Positions 48,301 to 60,206 are shown, counted from the stretch's first letter. The stretch is 64,000 nt of DNA from Gadus chalcogrammus (GCF_026213295.1 NC_079420.1:18997518-19061517), one strand, 5' to 3'. Notes: generated by a model from the sequence alone, not told the origin. Translations and numbers: made by a program.

Positions 48301-51300
48301 GCTTCAAAAACCGTTGTTTTTTTATGTGATACGTCAAACGCGTCATATTACGTAGGAATTGGTAGACGCGGTCGCTGTTGCTGCCTCAGCTCTATGCGTA
48401 GTTGTGAGTAGTTACCGCGGTGAGGGGGCTTGTATTCCCCCCCCCCCTGTGGTTTTTGGGTTTTTCCAATCGACGAGATGAGGTTTTGTATCTGTGGGGG
48501 TTGTTCCAACTCCGACCTCTTGTCCGACCATCTCCGATTTGACAGTTTCCCCGATCGGAGAAAGGATGGAGCAGGCTTTCGAGCCTGCAAACCCTCACGT
48601 TAGTTGTACTCACTCGTTCTCCAGTAGGGGCATACACACGACCTCTTTGACGCCAGGGTTGTTGGCCTTTTCACTGGAGCAGCGCTGAAGGTCCCAGGTG
48701 GCCAGGCGCACCGTGGCCCGGCTGTCCCGCGGGCCCGGGGCCGGTGCCTCGCGGGGCCGCAGGGACGCCCTCTGCGTGGGTCCTCCCGGCGGGAGGTCGA
48801 GGTCGTCGCTCCGGAGGCTGAACGAGGTTGGGCTCGGATGGGACCGACCCGTGTAGGTCAGCCCGCCGTTGGTATTGGTGGACGGAGTTCTTGAGCGCTC
48901 CACAAACACCTGGAAACGGATCTTGTCCAGTAGGGAGCGGTTTATGTGATCGACCCGAACCAGGTCCTCGATGCTCTTGAACGGACCGTGTTGGGTCCGA
49001 TAGGCGACAATGTTCCGGGCGATTTTCTCCGTGATGCCGCGGATGCTCATGAGCTGCGGCGGGACGGCGGTGTTGATGTTCATGCCGCTGCAGAAGGACA
49101 TATGCTCCGGGTCTCTCCGCAGGGAGGACGGGGAGTGCTGCGACGAACTGGTCCTACTCGACACGCAGATCTCCACTTTAATAATCTCCAGTTTGGTGGC
49201 GCCTATCCCACTCACCAGCGCTAGGTCCTCCACCTTCTTGAAGCCCCCGATGCAGTCCCGGTACTCCACGATGCTCCGCGCCACGGGGCGGTTGACACCG
49301 GGCAGGGTCATGAGCTCTTCCTCCGTGGCCGTGTTGATGTTCAGCCGCTCCTGGTTCACCATAATTCTTCTGACACCACAACTCTATCTCCCTCCTATTG
49401 CCATGGTGTCTCCCCCTTTTGGGTGGTTGCTGTTCTCCCTCACGGCTAGCTGGCTCAAAATTGTACGGAAGTGGTCCGAAACTGTTATCCATTGTTGTTA
49501 TGTTTCCTATGTAGTCTATGATGATTAGAACGTCCGTCTACCAATTCCTACGTCACGCTCGAAACGAGCGTTTGAGATGCGGAAGTAAAATTGTATCACA
49601 AAAACGGCTCAAGATGCCACTTGTAGTGTAGATTTATTAATAAAATCTAAATAATCGTGTATTCGAATTTTTTTCCTATATGATTCTTCACTGCAGTATC
49701 TAACTTCCAATACGCACTTTAAGTATAAGGACAATTCTGCTGCCTGTACCTTTAGCATGTTGCATGTTTTAAAAATACAAATCATTTTATGTATTAATCA
49801 AATAGTCAGTGGAACAGAAATCAACAAATTCCATAATATCTGAATAATAACAAAACAATATAATAAAATAAAAAAAGTGATGGCATTCTGGTAATCCCAA
49901 TAGTTTGCAACGGTCATTAGTATAATATTTAATTTCATCTGTAGGATTCTGACTGTCAGTGTGAACATAGGGGTTATCTTTTTGATCTAAAACGATCACA
50001 CAAATAAAATGTGAGATTTTGTGCAGCATTTGAAACATATCAAAACAATATTGCCTCCTTTTATTTTTATTTTTAACTTTAATTATAAGTAGAAAATGCA
50101 TTTCCTGCAGAAAATGCGATGAGTGCTGTAGTGCCAAGTAAAAAGAAAAAGTAAATGTTTGGAAACAAATAAAGTGACCGCTAAATGAAAAGCGCAAAGC
50201 ATTGCTAAAAATTCAGAAATTTAAAATGAATGGAACTGAAGAATCGGAAATGCCAAATGTATTGCCCTGCACTGTGAGTGAGTGAGTGAGTGAGTGAGTG
50301 AGTGAAAAAGACCATGGGTTCAATTTTCACCGGAATTACACTTTAATGATCAACCGATTCAATGCGAGTAGTTTCCATAAATGACTTGTTAAACCGGCTT
50401 GTATCACCTCCTTAATATTATAAATAAACCATTTAAGTGAATATGTATGCTCATACAATATATAATAGTGTGTATCTAACAAATGTGTACAACACTTCAA
50501 TCGAAAGTTAAAATATGCATCGCTAACCTGATCGTTAAGCCCAACAAATGACTTGGCTCCAAGCTAAAATGCTGTAATCTATTTGGAAGATAGTACGCCG
50601 GTGCGTGCAAGTTGTAAATCGCAAATCTCCCCGACTCCTCGGGAGTCCAGCCTTCTTCCGAGATGCATTTTTGACGTAGTTTCCAGTCTCAAAGCATTTA
50701 TAGCGTTCCTGCTCATCTTTGTGATTGTGTCATGAAATTGGCTAGTCCTTGTTTATTTTTAGCTACATTAGCCTCTTTAGCAAACCAGCCCGAAAACAAA
50801 CTACACAACTTTGCATTGTATTGCAAGCACAGCAAGACCATGCAACGTATAAATTGGTGACCGGAGTAAAGTAGCAATGTAATCAATTGTGTAAGAGCAT
50901 TTACAATTAAAAGGACCAACGTGGTACAAATATAAAGAAAAAAAGAGGCTAATGTGGCTAACAAATAGCAATAGCACTTTAAGATCATTGAATTTATATA
51001 AAGTACGTTATAAATAAAATGTATTATTATTATTAATAACAATAAACAACATGCAACTCGGAAGGCTGGCGTCCGAGGTTTCAGGAACACACCATGAGGC
51101 AGAACCTACTCGTCAACAAAAATGGCTGCGCCCGTAGAGAGATTTATTTTCTTTGTATTTGTATCACGTCGGTCATTTTAATGAAGGATTTAAACGCTTT
51201 TACACAATTGATTACATTTCTACTTTATGCCGGTCACCAACTAATGCATGTCGGTCTTGCTGTGCGTGCAATACAATGTAAAGTTGTGTTGTTTTCTAGC

Positions 51301-51604
51301 TGGTTTGCTACAGAGGCTAATGTAGCTAACCATAACAATGACTAGCCAATGAGAAACGGGAAATATACTACGACCAAAGGGAAATGCAGCCAGAAAGCTG
51401 GGAGATTTGCGACTTGCACGTACCAGCATAAGATCCAAATGGACTACAGCATGCTTACAGTGTGGTGGAAAAAAACTGTTATTTGACGATAAAGTTTACT
51501 TTTTATCATAAATTATTAGTTTAGAAATAATCTTTCACAAACCTGTAAAGGGACACCTTGCTTTCCGATCGATTCACGCAGTTGTTAGCAACACAGCCCG
51601 TCAT
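45363..51604 (-). CDS. P-element-type transposase with THAP domain, copy B (2 exons)
   Basis: Exon 1 is 51604-51543 and exon 2 is 47967-45363 (same length as copy A); predicted 888 aa. The catalytic motifs LMLDEV, LTCDGPSCH and DHLELFF are intact, and exon 2 differs from copy A at about a dozen residues. In the THAP part the exon junction reads SLYSFPL rather than SLHRLPL. The donor after exon 1 is GTTTGT instead of the GTATGT of A and C. The intron is 3.6 kb because of the insertion that carries the eepd1-bearing element. Whether it is still spliced is unknown; exon 2 alone would lack half of the THAP zinc ligands. Confidence 0.82.
48610..49362 (-). CDS. eepd1: Captured fragment of eepd1 (HhH region)
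   Basis: An open frame of 250 codons matches vertebrate EEPD1 from about residue 36 (VNQERLNINTATEEELMTLP) through two helix-hairpin-helix segments (GFKKVEDLALVSGIGA and GPFKSIEDLVRVDHIN) and the linker DLDLPPGGPTQ to the start of the endonuclease/phosphatase fold. It ends at GAACGA followed by GTGAGTAC, the natural splice donor, so the frame runs into intron and stops. EEPD1 is a nuclease involved in replication-fork repair and membrane cholesterol signalling. Here the catalytic domain beyond its first strand is missing, and the first metal-binding motif reads ATWDLQ where human has ATWNLQ. The conserved N-terminus is replaced by unrelated sequence. It lies entirely inside the TTAA element, so it is a duplicated gene piece, not the host gene. 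Confidence 0.85.
   Translation of the reverse strand: MVNQERLNINTATEEELMTLPGVNRPVARSIVEYRDCIGGFKKVEDLALVSGIGATKLEIIKVEICVSSRTSSSQHSPSSLRRDPEHMSFCSGMNINTAVPPQLMSIRGITEKIARNIVAYRTQHGPFKSIEDLVRVDHINRSLLDKIRFQVFVERSRTPSTNTNGGLTYTGRSHPSPTSFSLRSDDLDLPPGGPTQRASLRPREAPAPGPRDSRATVRLATWDLQRCSSEKANNPGVKEVVCMPLLENE
49358..49492 (-). CDS. Upstream short open frame in the TTAA element
   Basis: A start codon at 49492 opens a frame beginning MDNSFGPLPYNFEPASREGE that reaches ELWCQKNYG at the edge of the eepd1 homology, then continues out of frame over the eepd1 piece to 49178. The FGPLPYxFEP start followed by a WC motif resembles, from memory, N-termini of multi-copy transposon-linked fish proteins. It may therefore be the element's own first exon. 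The resemblance is weak evidence. Confidence 0.35.
50276..50304. repeat. (GAGT)n tetranucleotide repeat
   Basis: About seven GAGT units. Confidence 0.9.
50737..51350. repeat. Foldback repeat in the transposase intron, copy B
   Basis: Same inverted arms as at 34691-35301, starting ATTGGCTAGTC and ending GACTAGCCAAT. Confidence 0.83.
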
Positions 51605-52549
51605 TTTCGTATTGATTGATGATGACTATCATCTCAACTGAGTTAGGTGAAAATGGGAGAATGTCAGCATGATCATCAATTTATAGAGAACAGATTCCCC
51701 ACTCCGATACCTTACCGTGGTCACTGTCACCGCTAGGTCCATGTGCGCAGCGTCGACTCATCCAAATTGCAAAGGTACCATGGACCTATGAAGAAAAGTT
51801 CCGCGTATTAAAACATGGATCCCATTTACTCCTATGAAAACTGCTCCCTTGTACAGCGCAACATCAAGGACATAAAGACTTCCGCATCGTGGGAGCTTAG
51901 GTACGCCCTTACTGCATGACGCGCAGTGCACGTTTCATGATGTTCCGGATGTAGAAGTATGGGCAATGATCGCAAGCAGAGGAGCGCGTCCAACAACTGA
52001 ACCAGTCAAAAAATCGCTCTGCGACTTTTAGTGATAAAAAAGTCATCACAGGGCCTAAAAACCATAAACGTAAGTAAAAGGAAAAACCTTTGACGCCAGA
52101 AGTTAACGGAGCCGTGCACTGAGCCCTCTCGGAGACCGGGCCAAAACAACATTTGTTTCACTACGACTCCTTTCAGCTGCCCACCCCTCCTTCTCATGCA
52201 ATAAAATAAAACCAAACGGCTTATAAAACGCTTGAGGTAGAGTTTTGAAAAGAGAAAACTATCATTTTATTAGTACATAGTGTAAAGATAATTATGAGAC
52301 TTTGATTGATATCCAGAAAAAAATTGCCGAGACACATTCCTGTTCCCCGCTTATATTGCAGTGAAAGGAGATATCTGCTTCTGCGTCGCTATGAATCGAC
52401 GGGCCCGTCCACAGCCCGCCAAATCAACTGCAATACCAGACTTGGCCACTAACAGTGCTGGATTTCGGAAGAAGGCACTGCTCCTGGCGGCCGGTTGATA
52501 AATTATACCATAGGGGTTGGTGGGTAATAGCAGAGAATGTCTAATATGA

Positions 52550-53455
52550 TACGTAGACGGGCTCTGGTAATAGGTCCATGGCTCAGGTTGGGTCGTGGCC
52601 CCGGTCCCCATCTCCCTCTGCTGGATGGCCTGTGTCAAAATCCAAAATGGAATGGACAAATGACTACAGCAGCCCAAACGATCGTAAATGCTTTGCTTTG
52701 TCAAAACGGCTATAATCCCAATATATCCATGATTCATTTCACTAGCAAGACGGGTACCAGATAGTATAAATTAATCTAAATATCTATTATATAATAATTT
52801 ATGTTCAAACAAAATATTAATTTAAATATACATAACAAAAGTAAAGTATTATACATAGCCTAAATTGCCATCTGACATTCTAAATCTCAAACTTTATGCA
52901 GATTAATGTTTTTACATAGAACATATATATAAAACTGCTTAGTCTAATTGTACCCACATTTGCCTAAAGGTACCTTGAATGAGGATCAGAAGACCAAAGC
53001 AAACACACCACATTGTAATGAATTGCTGTTTATTGTATGCTCTTGATAAAAACATTGGTCTACCAAAAACCACAGAGGAGCACATCATGCTGGGTTTCAG
53101 GACAAAAAGGTGTTGCTGGCACCCCACGGAGCAGTGCAGGCATCGGGGTCAGAGTCAGGGCTGTGGCCTGTCAGAGAAAAACCTCCACATGGTAGCATTC
53201 AGTTATTGCAACAGAATCTCTCCTTTTTGATCACATTAAACAGAACTACCATGCAGCGTGGTGCCCATTGTACAGCACTGTTTGTGTGATTTATTATGAG
53301 TCAGGCCTTCAACACCCTCTCTCATGCACTCATTCACACACACACACACACATCTGTATTTGGCCATGGCATCAACAGTCAATGCTCAAACACTTTTTTT
53401 TTTCTTTTTCAGTTCTTCTTTTGTCAACAAGCCTAGTGTCGAAATCTGACCATGG
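52550..53455. other. Spacer between units B and C
   Basis: It starts with the intact flank of element X (TACGTAGACGGGCTCTGG). It contains the dispersed repeat at 53005-53335 that is shared with 22975-23284, followed by a short CA run. No gene was recognised. Confidence 0.55.
53005..53335. repeat. Dispersed repeat shared with 22975-23284
   Basis: Collinear with the gpi-upstream copy over about 310 bases, with moderate divergence. Confidence 0.85.
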
Positions 53456-53672
53456 CTTGGGTCAAATCTGACCATTGGAGTGAGTGGTGATGCCCGTTTG
53501 CAGTGGCTTGCGTGAATCCAGGTAGCACTCCTAGCTATTTTGCTGATGATGTGATCCACAGGATTTGGAATGGTCCCAAAATTGCTGAGTTCCAGGCACG
53601 TCTCAGATAGTAATCCATGTATCGTTACACTTCCTGTGATGGTGGTAAAGACTATTTACCAGTGCACTGATT

Positions 53673-53800
<128 letters not shown>

Positions 53801-54496
53801 AATTCTCGATTCAGATTTTCTTTTAATTAGATTATTTAATTTATTTTCTGTACATAATACCATTCTGGAGGAAATTAAAAAAAAAAAAAAAACTGAAAAA
53901 ACCCAATCCATTCCCCACAGGCGCCCTCTTCTCAACCAAGTAGCTGGATGCAGTCACCTGGTGGCGAGGACGAGCTCTGGGACCCAGTCCTCAGCCTTGC
54001 ACGGTTAACCTTTCTTAGAGTAATGACAGAAGGTCACAACATGTAAAAAAAACATATAAATACATGAAACATGTATATAAATACGAGACAGACTTTGTTT
54101 TTCTTTATTTTAAAAACAAAATACACGTAACATTAAAACAAGAAAATAAGTATATTACTAAACCATCAAAATAGAAAATAGGGAAGAAAAAATAACAGAC
54201 AAAGCTAAACTCAGCTTGCAAGTTAGTGATGGGCATACATTTATGTTTACAAAAAATAGTATTTCAAGTATTACACTGTACAAATACACTGTACAAATAC
54301 ATATCTTATTGGCTGGAGGGTGGTTTGAGATATGCTCGACATGAGCCACTGATGACAATTATTTCCTTTCTAATTCTCATTTTAGAAAGAAAAGCGGTGT
54401 GGGGGGGGTATTACGTATGTTTGCTACTACAGTTTCCCTGGGAAGAATAAGTATCTATCAATCCATCCATCTTTCTATCCTTCCCAGTAATGTGGT

Positions 54497-57400
54497 TTAC
54501 TGGTGATGAAAAGGGATGAGCTTTTTGAATTTATGTCCAACAGAGTCCTTATTCAGACTCTCTGTTGCCCGTCTTGCCAGATGGTTCATCCTTATTTTAC
54601 AATATAAAGAGGATGCCATTTTCACCAGAAGGTGTACGTGATTGTCGTCAACAGTGGTTTCGAACATGTGGTTGTGCAGCTGAGGGAACAATGTCTTACC
54701 AGCACTGTATTCCAGTACTTGAGTGACAATGGCTGAAGTTATAACATTGCACTGGGGGAGTTTGCCGGAAGTTGTTCTCAAAATTCCCTGAAAGCAACGC
54801 TCCGACTCCCTGCACACAGCAACTATCCCGGCAGATGGTTTGGACAAACCTCCACGATTCTTTAACAGAATGAAGGGATGTACGGTGGCTGAAGTAAGAG
54901 CGTCCGCGCAAGGCATGCAGGTATGCTTTTCCTTTAGCTTTTGGACCACAAAGTCAGCAATGTAGTTGATTGCAGCATCCTTGTAGTCAGACATAGAATC
55001 AACATTTGGGCAGTGCTGGTATTCAAGGTCACATTGCTCCACAGGCTTCAGATCAATCCTGCGCAAGGTGTTCGCCGCAGAAAGTGTGACATCCATGATG
55101 GTGGTATTATCACGTAGGATGCAGTTGCCTGTTCTTGTCTTTACTTGGGACAAAAGAAGACGCTTGTAGGCAGCTGTAAACTGTCTTGATGTTGGATTGT
55201 TGTTGAATCCACCACATGCTCTCAGACAGGAGAAGAAAAGCTCAAGGTGATCTTGGCTCAGCCTGTAGGTGTGGAGGTAACTGCATGGTGCGTTTGGCTG
55301 GATGACCACTTCAAGGAAAATATTCCATGCACTTGCGCAACTGGCAATAAAGCCAACTACACAAGTTTTTCTCGGGCCTAAATGCACCAGCCTGCCTTTG
55401 CTGTCTTTCAGTTCCAAGAGTGACCTATGGGCCTTTAGCAGGATTTCCTGTACCCGGTCTTTGTTGGATATCCTCATTGGGGCTTTGGACCCCTTCCCCA
55501 AAGGGTTCCTGCTGTTAAGGACATCGAAGGCGGCATAAATGGTTCTCAGGAACTTCACTGTCTCCTCGCACCCGCTGAACTGTGGGAGATGCAACTGTGT
55601 GTTACAGTACTCAAGAGCATCTGCTACACTGCTGCTGAACACCTGTGCTGCAAGCTTCACCTTCATCTTCTGTTTCTCCCACCGTACATGAGCCATTTCG
55701 AACATCTCTTGAAGTTTGTTCAACTCCTCAATGTATTTCCAACGGATTTCACCATTTGGAGTTTGGAGTAAACCTTCGTCAGCCAATGTGTTTCTGAGCA
55801 GCTTCAACATATGGTTAACATCCAGAAGCACATGGACCATTTGTGATGGATCAGCAGGATGTGCAAAAGAGGATCTCATGTTATTGACGTCCAATGTTGC
55901 TCCCAGGGCTCTCAGCATGGAAAAGTGGCATGATGGTCCATCGCACGTCAAGGAGACTATACGAACTCCGGTGGCATGGAGTCGATGAAGGCATTCACTG
56001 ATGATGTTGGCACGCTCTTCACCAGTCATTCCGTCAATGAGGAAGTAGGCAACAGGGATTTTCCAGGAGTCGTTGATGGCTACAACCATGAGGACCAAGG
56101 CACATTTGGCTGGTGGTAGACTGTCATCAACAGTGCCACAGCCAAGGTCCACATATCCATGGAATCTTCCAGCTGCATGTTCCACGTGCTTTCGAATGGC
56201 CACTTCATCCAACATGAGAGCACACAGGGTCTCCTTTCCTTCAACCATTCTGTTCTGCGCATGACACGCAAGAGCAGAAAATGCAGGTTTTGTAAAACCA
56301 GGATCCGCAGAAATGTGGCTGTACCACGTCCGGATGGTGGCGGGATGGGGCAGTACAAGGTCAAAAGCTTTACGCACAAAACGATACGCTTTGGCGGAAT
56401 AGAAGTGCAGAGTCATTGCAAATGACCGCAACTCCTCCGACACTTTCAATCTTTTACTTTGCACCCTTCTGGAGAGCAAGGTCTTTTGGACTCCACTGAA
56501 GGAGTTCTCCAGCATCTCTGCACAGCCACTAGAAATGAGCAGTTTCTCTTTGAGAGAAGTGATGACCTGAGTTAGGCAGGAAACTTTTATCTTAAATGTC
56601 CTACTCTTCTTCTTCCTGCTCTTCTGCTGCACCAATCTAAGTTTTTTTCTAATAGATCCCATTTTATTTTCTGCCTGTCTTTTGAAAGATATAGGAGATT
56701 TCCTCATTGCATAATAATGGTCAACATCGTGCGATGCTGTGGCTTCAGAATCATTAACCTGTACCTTAACAGCTTCATCCACAATAACTGAAACCTCTGT
56801 GGCTTTCGAAACATTAACCTGTTTAACAGCTTCATCCACAATAACTGAAACCTCTGTGGCTTTCGAAACATTAACCTGAGCCTCATCAGCTTCATCAACA
56901 ACACCTTCGACATCTAAAAAGACTTTGCAGTAATTGTGTTCGCTATTCACATTAATAAGCGCTGCCCTTTCCTTAGATGTTGATCCAGGGTTGCCGAAAA
57001 GGGTGGGGATCGCATCTGGCTTGAGATTGCGATTGATGGTGAAGCAGTCCTCTGTGAAATGGCGGGCACAGATTCTGCTAGACGGATTTGGTAACCACTT
57101 CTTGCGGTTTATGTTTTTCAACCACTGGCCGAGCCTTTTCTTCTTTTGGAGTGGGAGCCTGTGGAGAAATTATGTTTATTACCTTCAAGGGTATTTCAAA
57201 GTCATTTTAATAAACAATAGGAAGGAACACTATCGAATAGTAAATATATCATTAGTGCAATCTCAAGTTAACACGCCCAATAATCATCTACTTCTTTTAC
57301 CTCAAAGCATTTATAGCGTTCCTGTTCATCTTTGTGATTTACATGAAATTGGCTAGTCCTTGTTTATTTTTAGCTACATTAGCCTCTTTAGCAAACCAGC

Positions 57401-58213
57401 CCGAAAACAAACTACACAACTTTGCATTGTATTGCAAGCACAGCAAGACCATGCAATGTATAAATTGGTGACCGGAGTAAAGTAGCAATGTAATCAATTG
57501 TGTAAGAGCATTTACAATTAAAAGGACCAACGTGGTACAAATATAAAGAAAAAAAAGAGGCTAATGTGGCTAACAATAATAGCAATAGCACTTTGAGATC
57601 ATTGAATTCATATAAAGTGCGTTATAAATAAAATGTATTATTAATAATAACAATAAACAACATGCAACTCGGAAGGCTGGCGTCCGAGGTTTCAGGAACA
57701 CACCATGAGGCAGAACGTACTACTCGCCAACAAAAATGGCTGCGCCCTTAGAGATTTATTTTCTTTGTATTTGTATCACGTCGGTCGTTTAATGAAGGTT
57801 TTAAATGCTTTTACACACTTGATTACATTTCTACTTTATGCCTGTCACCAACTAATGCATGTCGTTCTTGCTGTGCTTGCAATACAATGTAAAGTTGTGT
57901 TGTTTTCGAGTTGGTTTGCTACAGAGGCTAATGTCGCTAACAATAACAATGACTAGCCAATGAGAAACGGGAAATATACTACGACAAAAATGAAATGCCG
58001 CCAGAAAGCTGGGAGATTTACGACTTGCACGTACCAGCGTAAGATCCAAATGGATTACAGCATGCTTACAGTGTGGTGGAATAAAACTTATTTGACGATA
58101 AAGTTTACTTTTTATCATAAATTATTAGTTTAGAAATAATCTTTCACATACCTGTGAAGGGACACCTTGCTTTCCGATCGATTCACGCAGTTGTTAGCAA
58201 CACAGCCAGTCAT
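54497..58213 (-). CDS. P-element-type transposase with THAP domain, copy C (2 exons)
   Basis: Exon 1 is 58213-58152 and exon 2 is 57158-54497; predicted 907 aa. Exon 2 is 57 bases longer than in A because 19 codons (QVNVSKATEVSVIVDEAVK) are duplicated in tandem in the acidic linker between the THAP finger and the catalytic core. The THAP ligands, the donor GTATGT and all catalytic motifs are intact, with no stop. A few residues differ from A, for example GHKFKKLIPFHHQ at the C-terminus, shared with D. Confidence 0.9.
57348..57961. repeat. Foldback repeat in the transposase intron, copy C
   Basis: Same inverted arms as at 34691-35301. Confidence 0.83.
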
Positions 58214-58568
58214 TTTCGTATTGATTGATGATGACTATCTTCTAAACTGAGTTAGGTGAAAATGGGAGAATGTCAGCATGATCATCAATTTATAGAGAAC
58301 AGATTCCCCACTCCGATACCTTACCGTGGTCACTGTCACCGCTAGGTCCATGTGCGCAGCGTCGACTCATCCAAATTGCAAAGGTACCATGGACCTATAA
58401 AGAAAAGTTCCGCGTATTAAAACATGGATCCCATTCACTCCTATGAAAACTGCTCCCTTGTACAGCGCAACATCAAGGATATAAAGACTTCCGCATCGTG
58501 GGAGCTTAGGTACGCCCTTACTGCATGACGCGCAGTGCACGTTTCATGATGTTCCGGATGTAGAAGTA

Positions 58569-59304
58569 TGGAGTGGCGAAGTCACGCACCTTCCGGTAGG
58601 GCTCATGGGACCTGAGATCGAAAAATATGAATGGGAGTCAATGGAGAGAAAATAATTATTTTCTGGTCCCAGTCTTTATATGCTCTGGATTACACATATG
58701 TTGTTTGTGGATTTAAATGATAATTTTTCATGCAAAGAAAACTAAAACATTTCGTGAAGAAGTTTGATAATCTTAGGTTTTATGTGAGGCCGCTTTGTGA
58801 ACTACAGCTCTTCGCTGCTCTCGACGCATATGATATACGTCACCACACCCACGCTTGGAACTCGGCACAGAGATGGCGATCTCTCTGCTCCACTTCACCA
58901 CTTTTTTTCAAGGCGAGGATAAAAGCATAGAAAGAGGTGAAAACCACTATAAGTCGGGGCATGTGGAGAGTTTTAGTTACGTGCCATCTCTATGTGAAAT
59001 CTCTGTGCCGAGTTCCATGTGCGGGTGTGGTGACGTATATCATATGCGTTGAGAGCAGCTAAGAGCTGTAGTTCACAAAGCGGCCTCACATAAAACCTAA
59101 AATTATCAAACTTCTCCACGAAATGTTTTAGTTTTCTTTGCATGAAAAAATATCATTTAAATCCACAAACAACATGTGTAATCCAGGGCATATAAAGACT
59201 GGGACCAGAAAATAATTATTTTCTCTCCATTGACACCCATTCATATTTTTCGATCTCATAGGTCCCATGAGCCCTACCGGAAAGGGCGTTACTTCGCCAC
59301 TCCA
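58569..59304. mobile_element. TA-flanked palindromic MITE, unit C
   Basis: Near-identical to the element at 35911-36640, flanked by TA on both sides (58567-58568 and 59305-59306), at the same place relative to the transposase first exon. Confidence 0.85.
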
Positions 59305-59307
59305 TAG

Positions 59308-60159
59308 GCCCTGGCTGTTTCCCAAAGTGAAGGCTGCAGCCTTGCTAGGACGCGTCCTTGCTAGTCGTGTCCTATGGAGATGAGACTAGAGTGCTAGCTC
59401 GAGTGCTTCCTAGCGTTTGTAACGTCTGACTTTGGGAACGACTTGGTAGTGTGGAAGCGCTTCCGCTTCCGCTTTTTAATACTGCGTGTCAGCTTGTAAA
59501 CACATGTCAGCAATCAAGCTGATCGATATTTATTTGACTTTTGTCTGTTATGAATGCGGTCATGTCTCCTTCGCATGGAGCCTCTTTGGGGAAGTCACAA
59601 AAGCTTTGTTGTGGTTGATGGAATTGTCTTTATTAAAAGGAAAATTCATTCAATTTTTATAAAACTAAGTGAAATTGTCTGAGAACTTAATTCATGCATC
59701 ACATTTACAGTACGGTTGATTACTATAATGCAGGGGGGAAAAGACAAAGAAAGAGATGATAAACGTGTATTTATTTGGATATATTATTTAACTGATCCGA
59801 TTCATTCATTCATATATGCCTACAATCTACCAGTGCTTTGAACACATAAGTATATCATATAAAATACAATTATATACGTTCCTTAAAAATTACAAACATT
59901 GCAAATGATCGGTTGTGCATTCATTTTACAACATTGGATAGTGGCACTATCCCTTCCACCGGTAAACATGTTTGTGCGCCACCCTAAGGCGCACAAAAGC
60001 CTCCGTTTGCTGGGCTGACCCTAAAAAAAACGATTCAACACAAACATAAATAGGTATAGGCCTACATAAATAATGTAATCTTGTGAGCGAGTAAATTGAC
60101 ATTGGTGACAGTGGTGTTTAACACCAGCTACGTCCTTGCAAAATGCACGTCCTTGCAAA

Positions 60160-60162
<3 letters not shown>
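59308..60162. other. Spacer between units C and D, possible truncated DNA element
   Basis: It starts CCCTGGCTGTTTCCCAAAGT, a style common at ends of fish DNA transposons, with internal inverted bits (CTAGGACGCGTCCTTGCTAG, GGAAGCGCTTCC). The matching opposite end was not found. No gene was seen. Confidence 0.4.

Positions 60163-60204
<42 letters not shown>
60163..60204. repeat. (AC)n microsatellite at start of unit D
   Basis: About 21 units. Unit D similarity begins directly after it at TTTAATTTATTTTCTGTAC. Confidence 0.94.

Positions 60205-60206
<2 letters not shown>

Larger units (their letters stand above)
48155..49718. mobile_element. TTAA-flanked DNA transposon carrying an eepd1 fragment
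   Basis: The 18-bp terminal inverted repeat is perfect: AGTGCGTATTGGAAGTTA at 48155-48172, with its complement at 49701-49718. TTAA lies at 48151-48154 and 49719-49722. Unit D at 63655-63664 shows the uninterrupted site with one TTAA (AAAGTTAAGTATAAGG). The subterminal arms are also inverted: ACGTAGGAATTGGTAGACG (48350-48368) matches 49535-49553. The arms (about 215 and 185 bases) enclose a 1,166-base GC-rich cargo. There is no transposase. TTAA targeting is known for piggyBac and Kolobok elements; the ends do not settle which. Confidence 0.9.
48111..50690. mobile_element. Unclassified insertion in transposase intron of unit B (shared with D)
   Basis: Relative to A and C, the sequence between CTTCTTTTAC and CTCAAAGCATTTATAGCG is expanded. 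It starts TTTGAACTGCATTGTATGTC, and its 49723-50060 part matches the end of the window in D. It contains AAAGGTGCTACATAAATAAAG and the repeat also found at 4640-4776. No coding region of its own is visible. The family is undetermined. Confidence 0.6.
44644..52549 (-). repeat. Repeat unit B with P-element-type transposon
   Basis: It starts at TATCGTTACACTTCC directly after the foldback element, so it lacks about 170 bases of the left edge found in A and C. It lacks the palindromic MITE of A and C. It carries an extra insertion in the transposase intron (48111-50690, part of which is shared with D), and within that the TTAA element with eepd1 sequence. Confidence 0.8.

Noticed and set aside
48610..49362. 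A genuine single-exon host eepd1 gene
   Set aside because: It lies wholly between transposon inverted repeats with TTAA duplications, lacks its N-terminus and all catalytic exons, and unit D shows the site without it.
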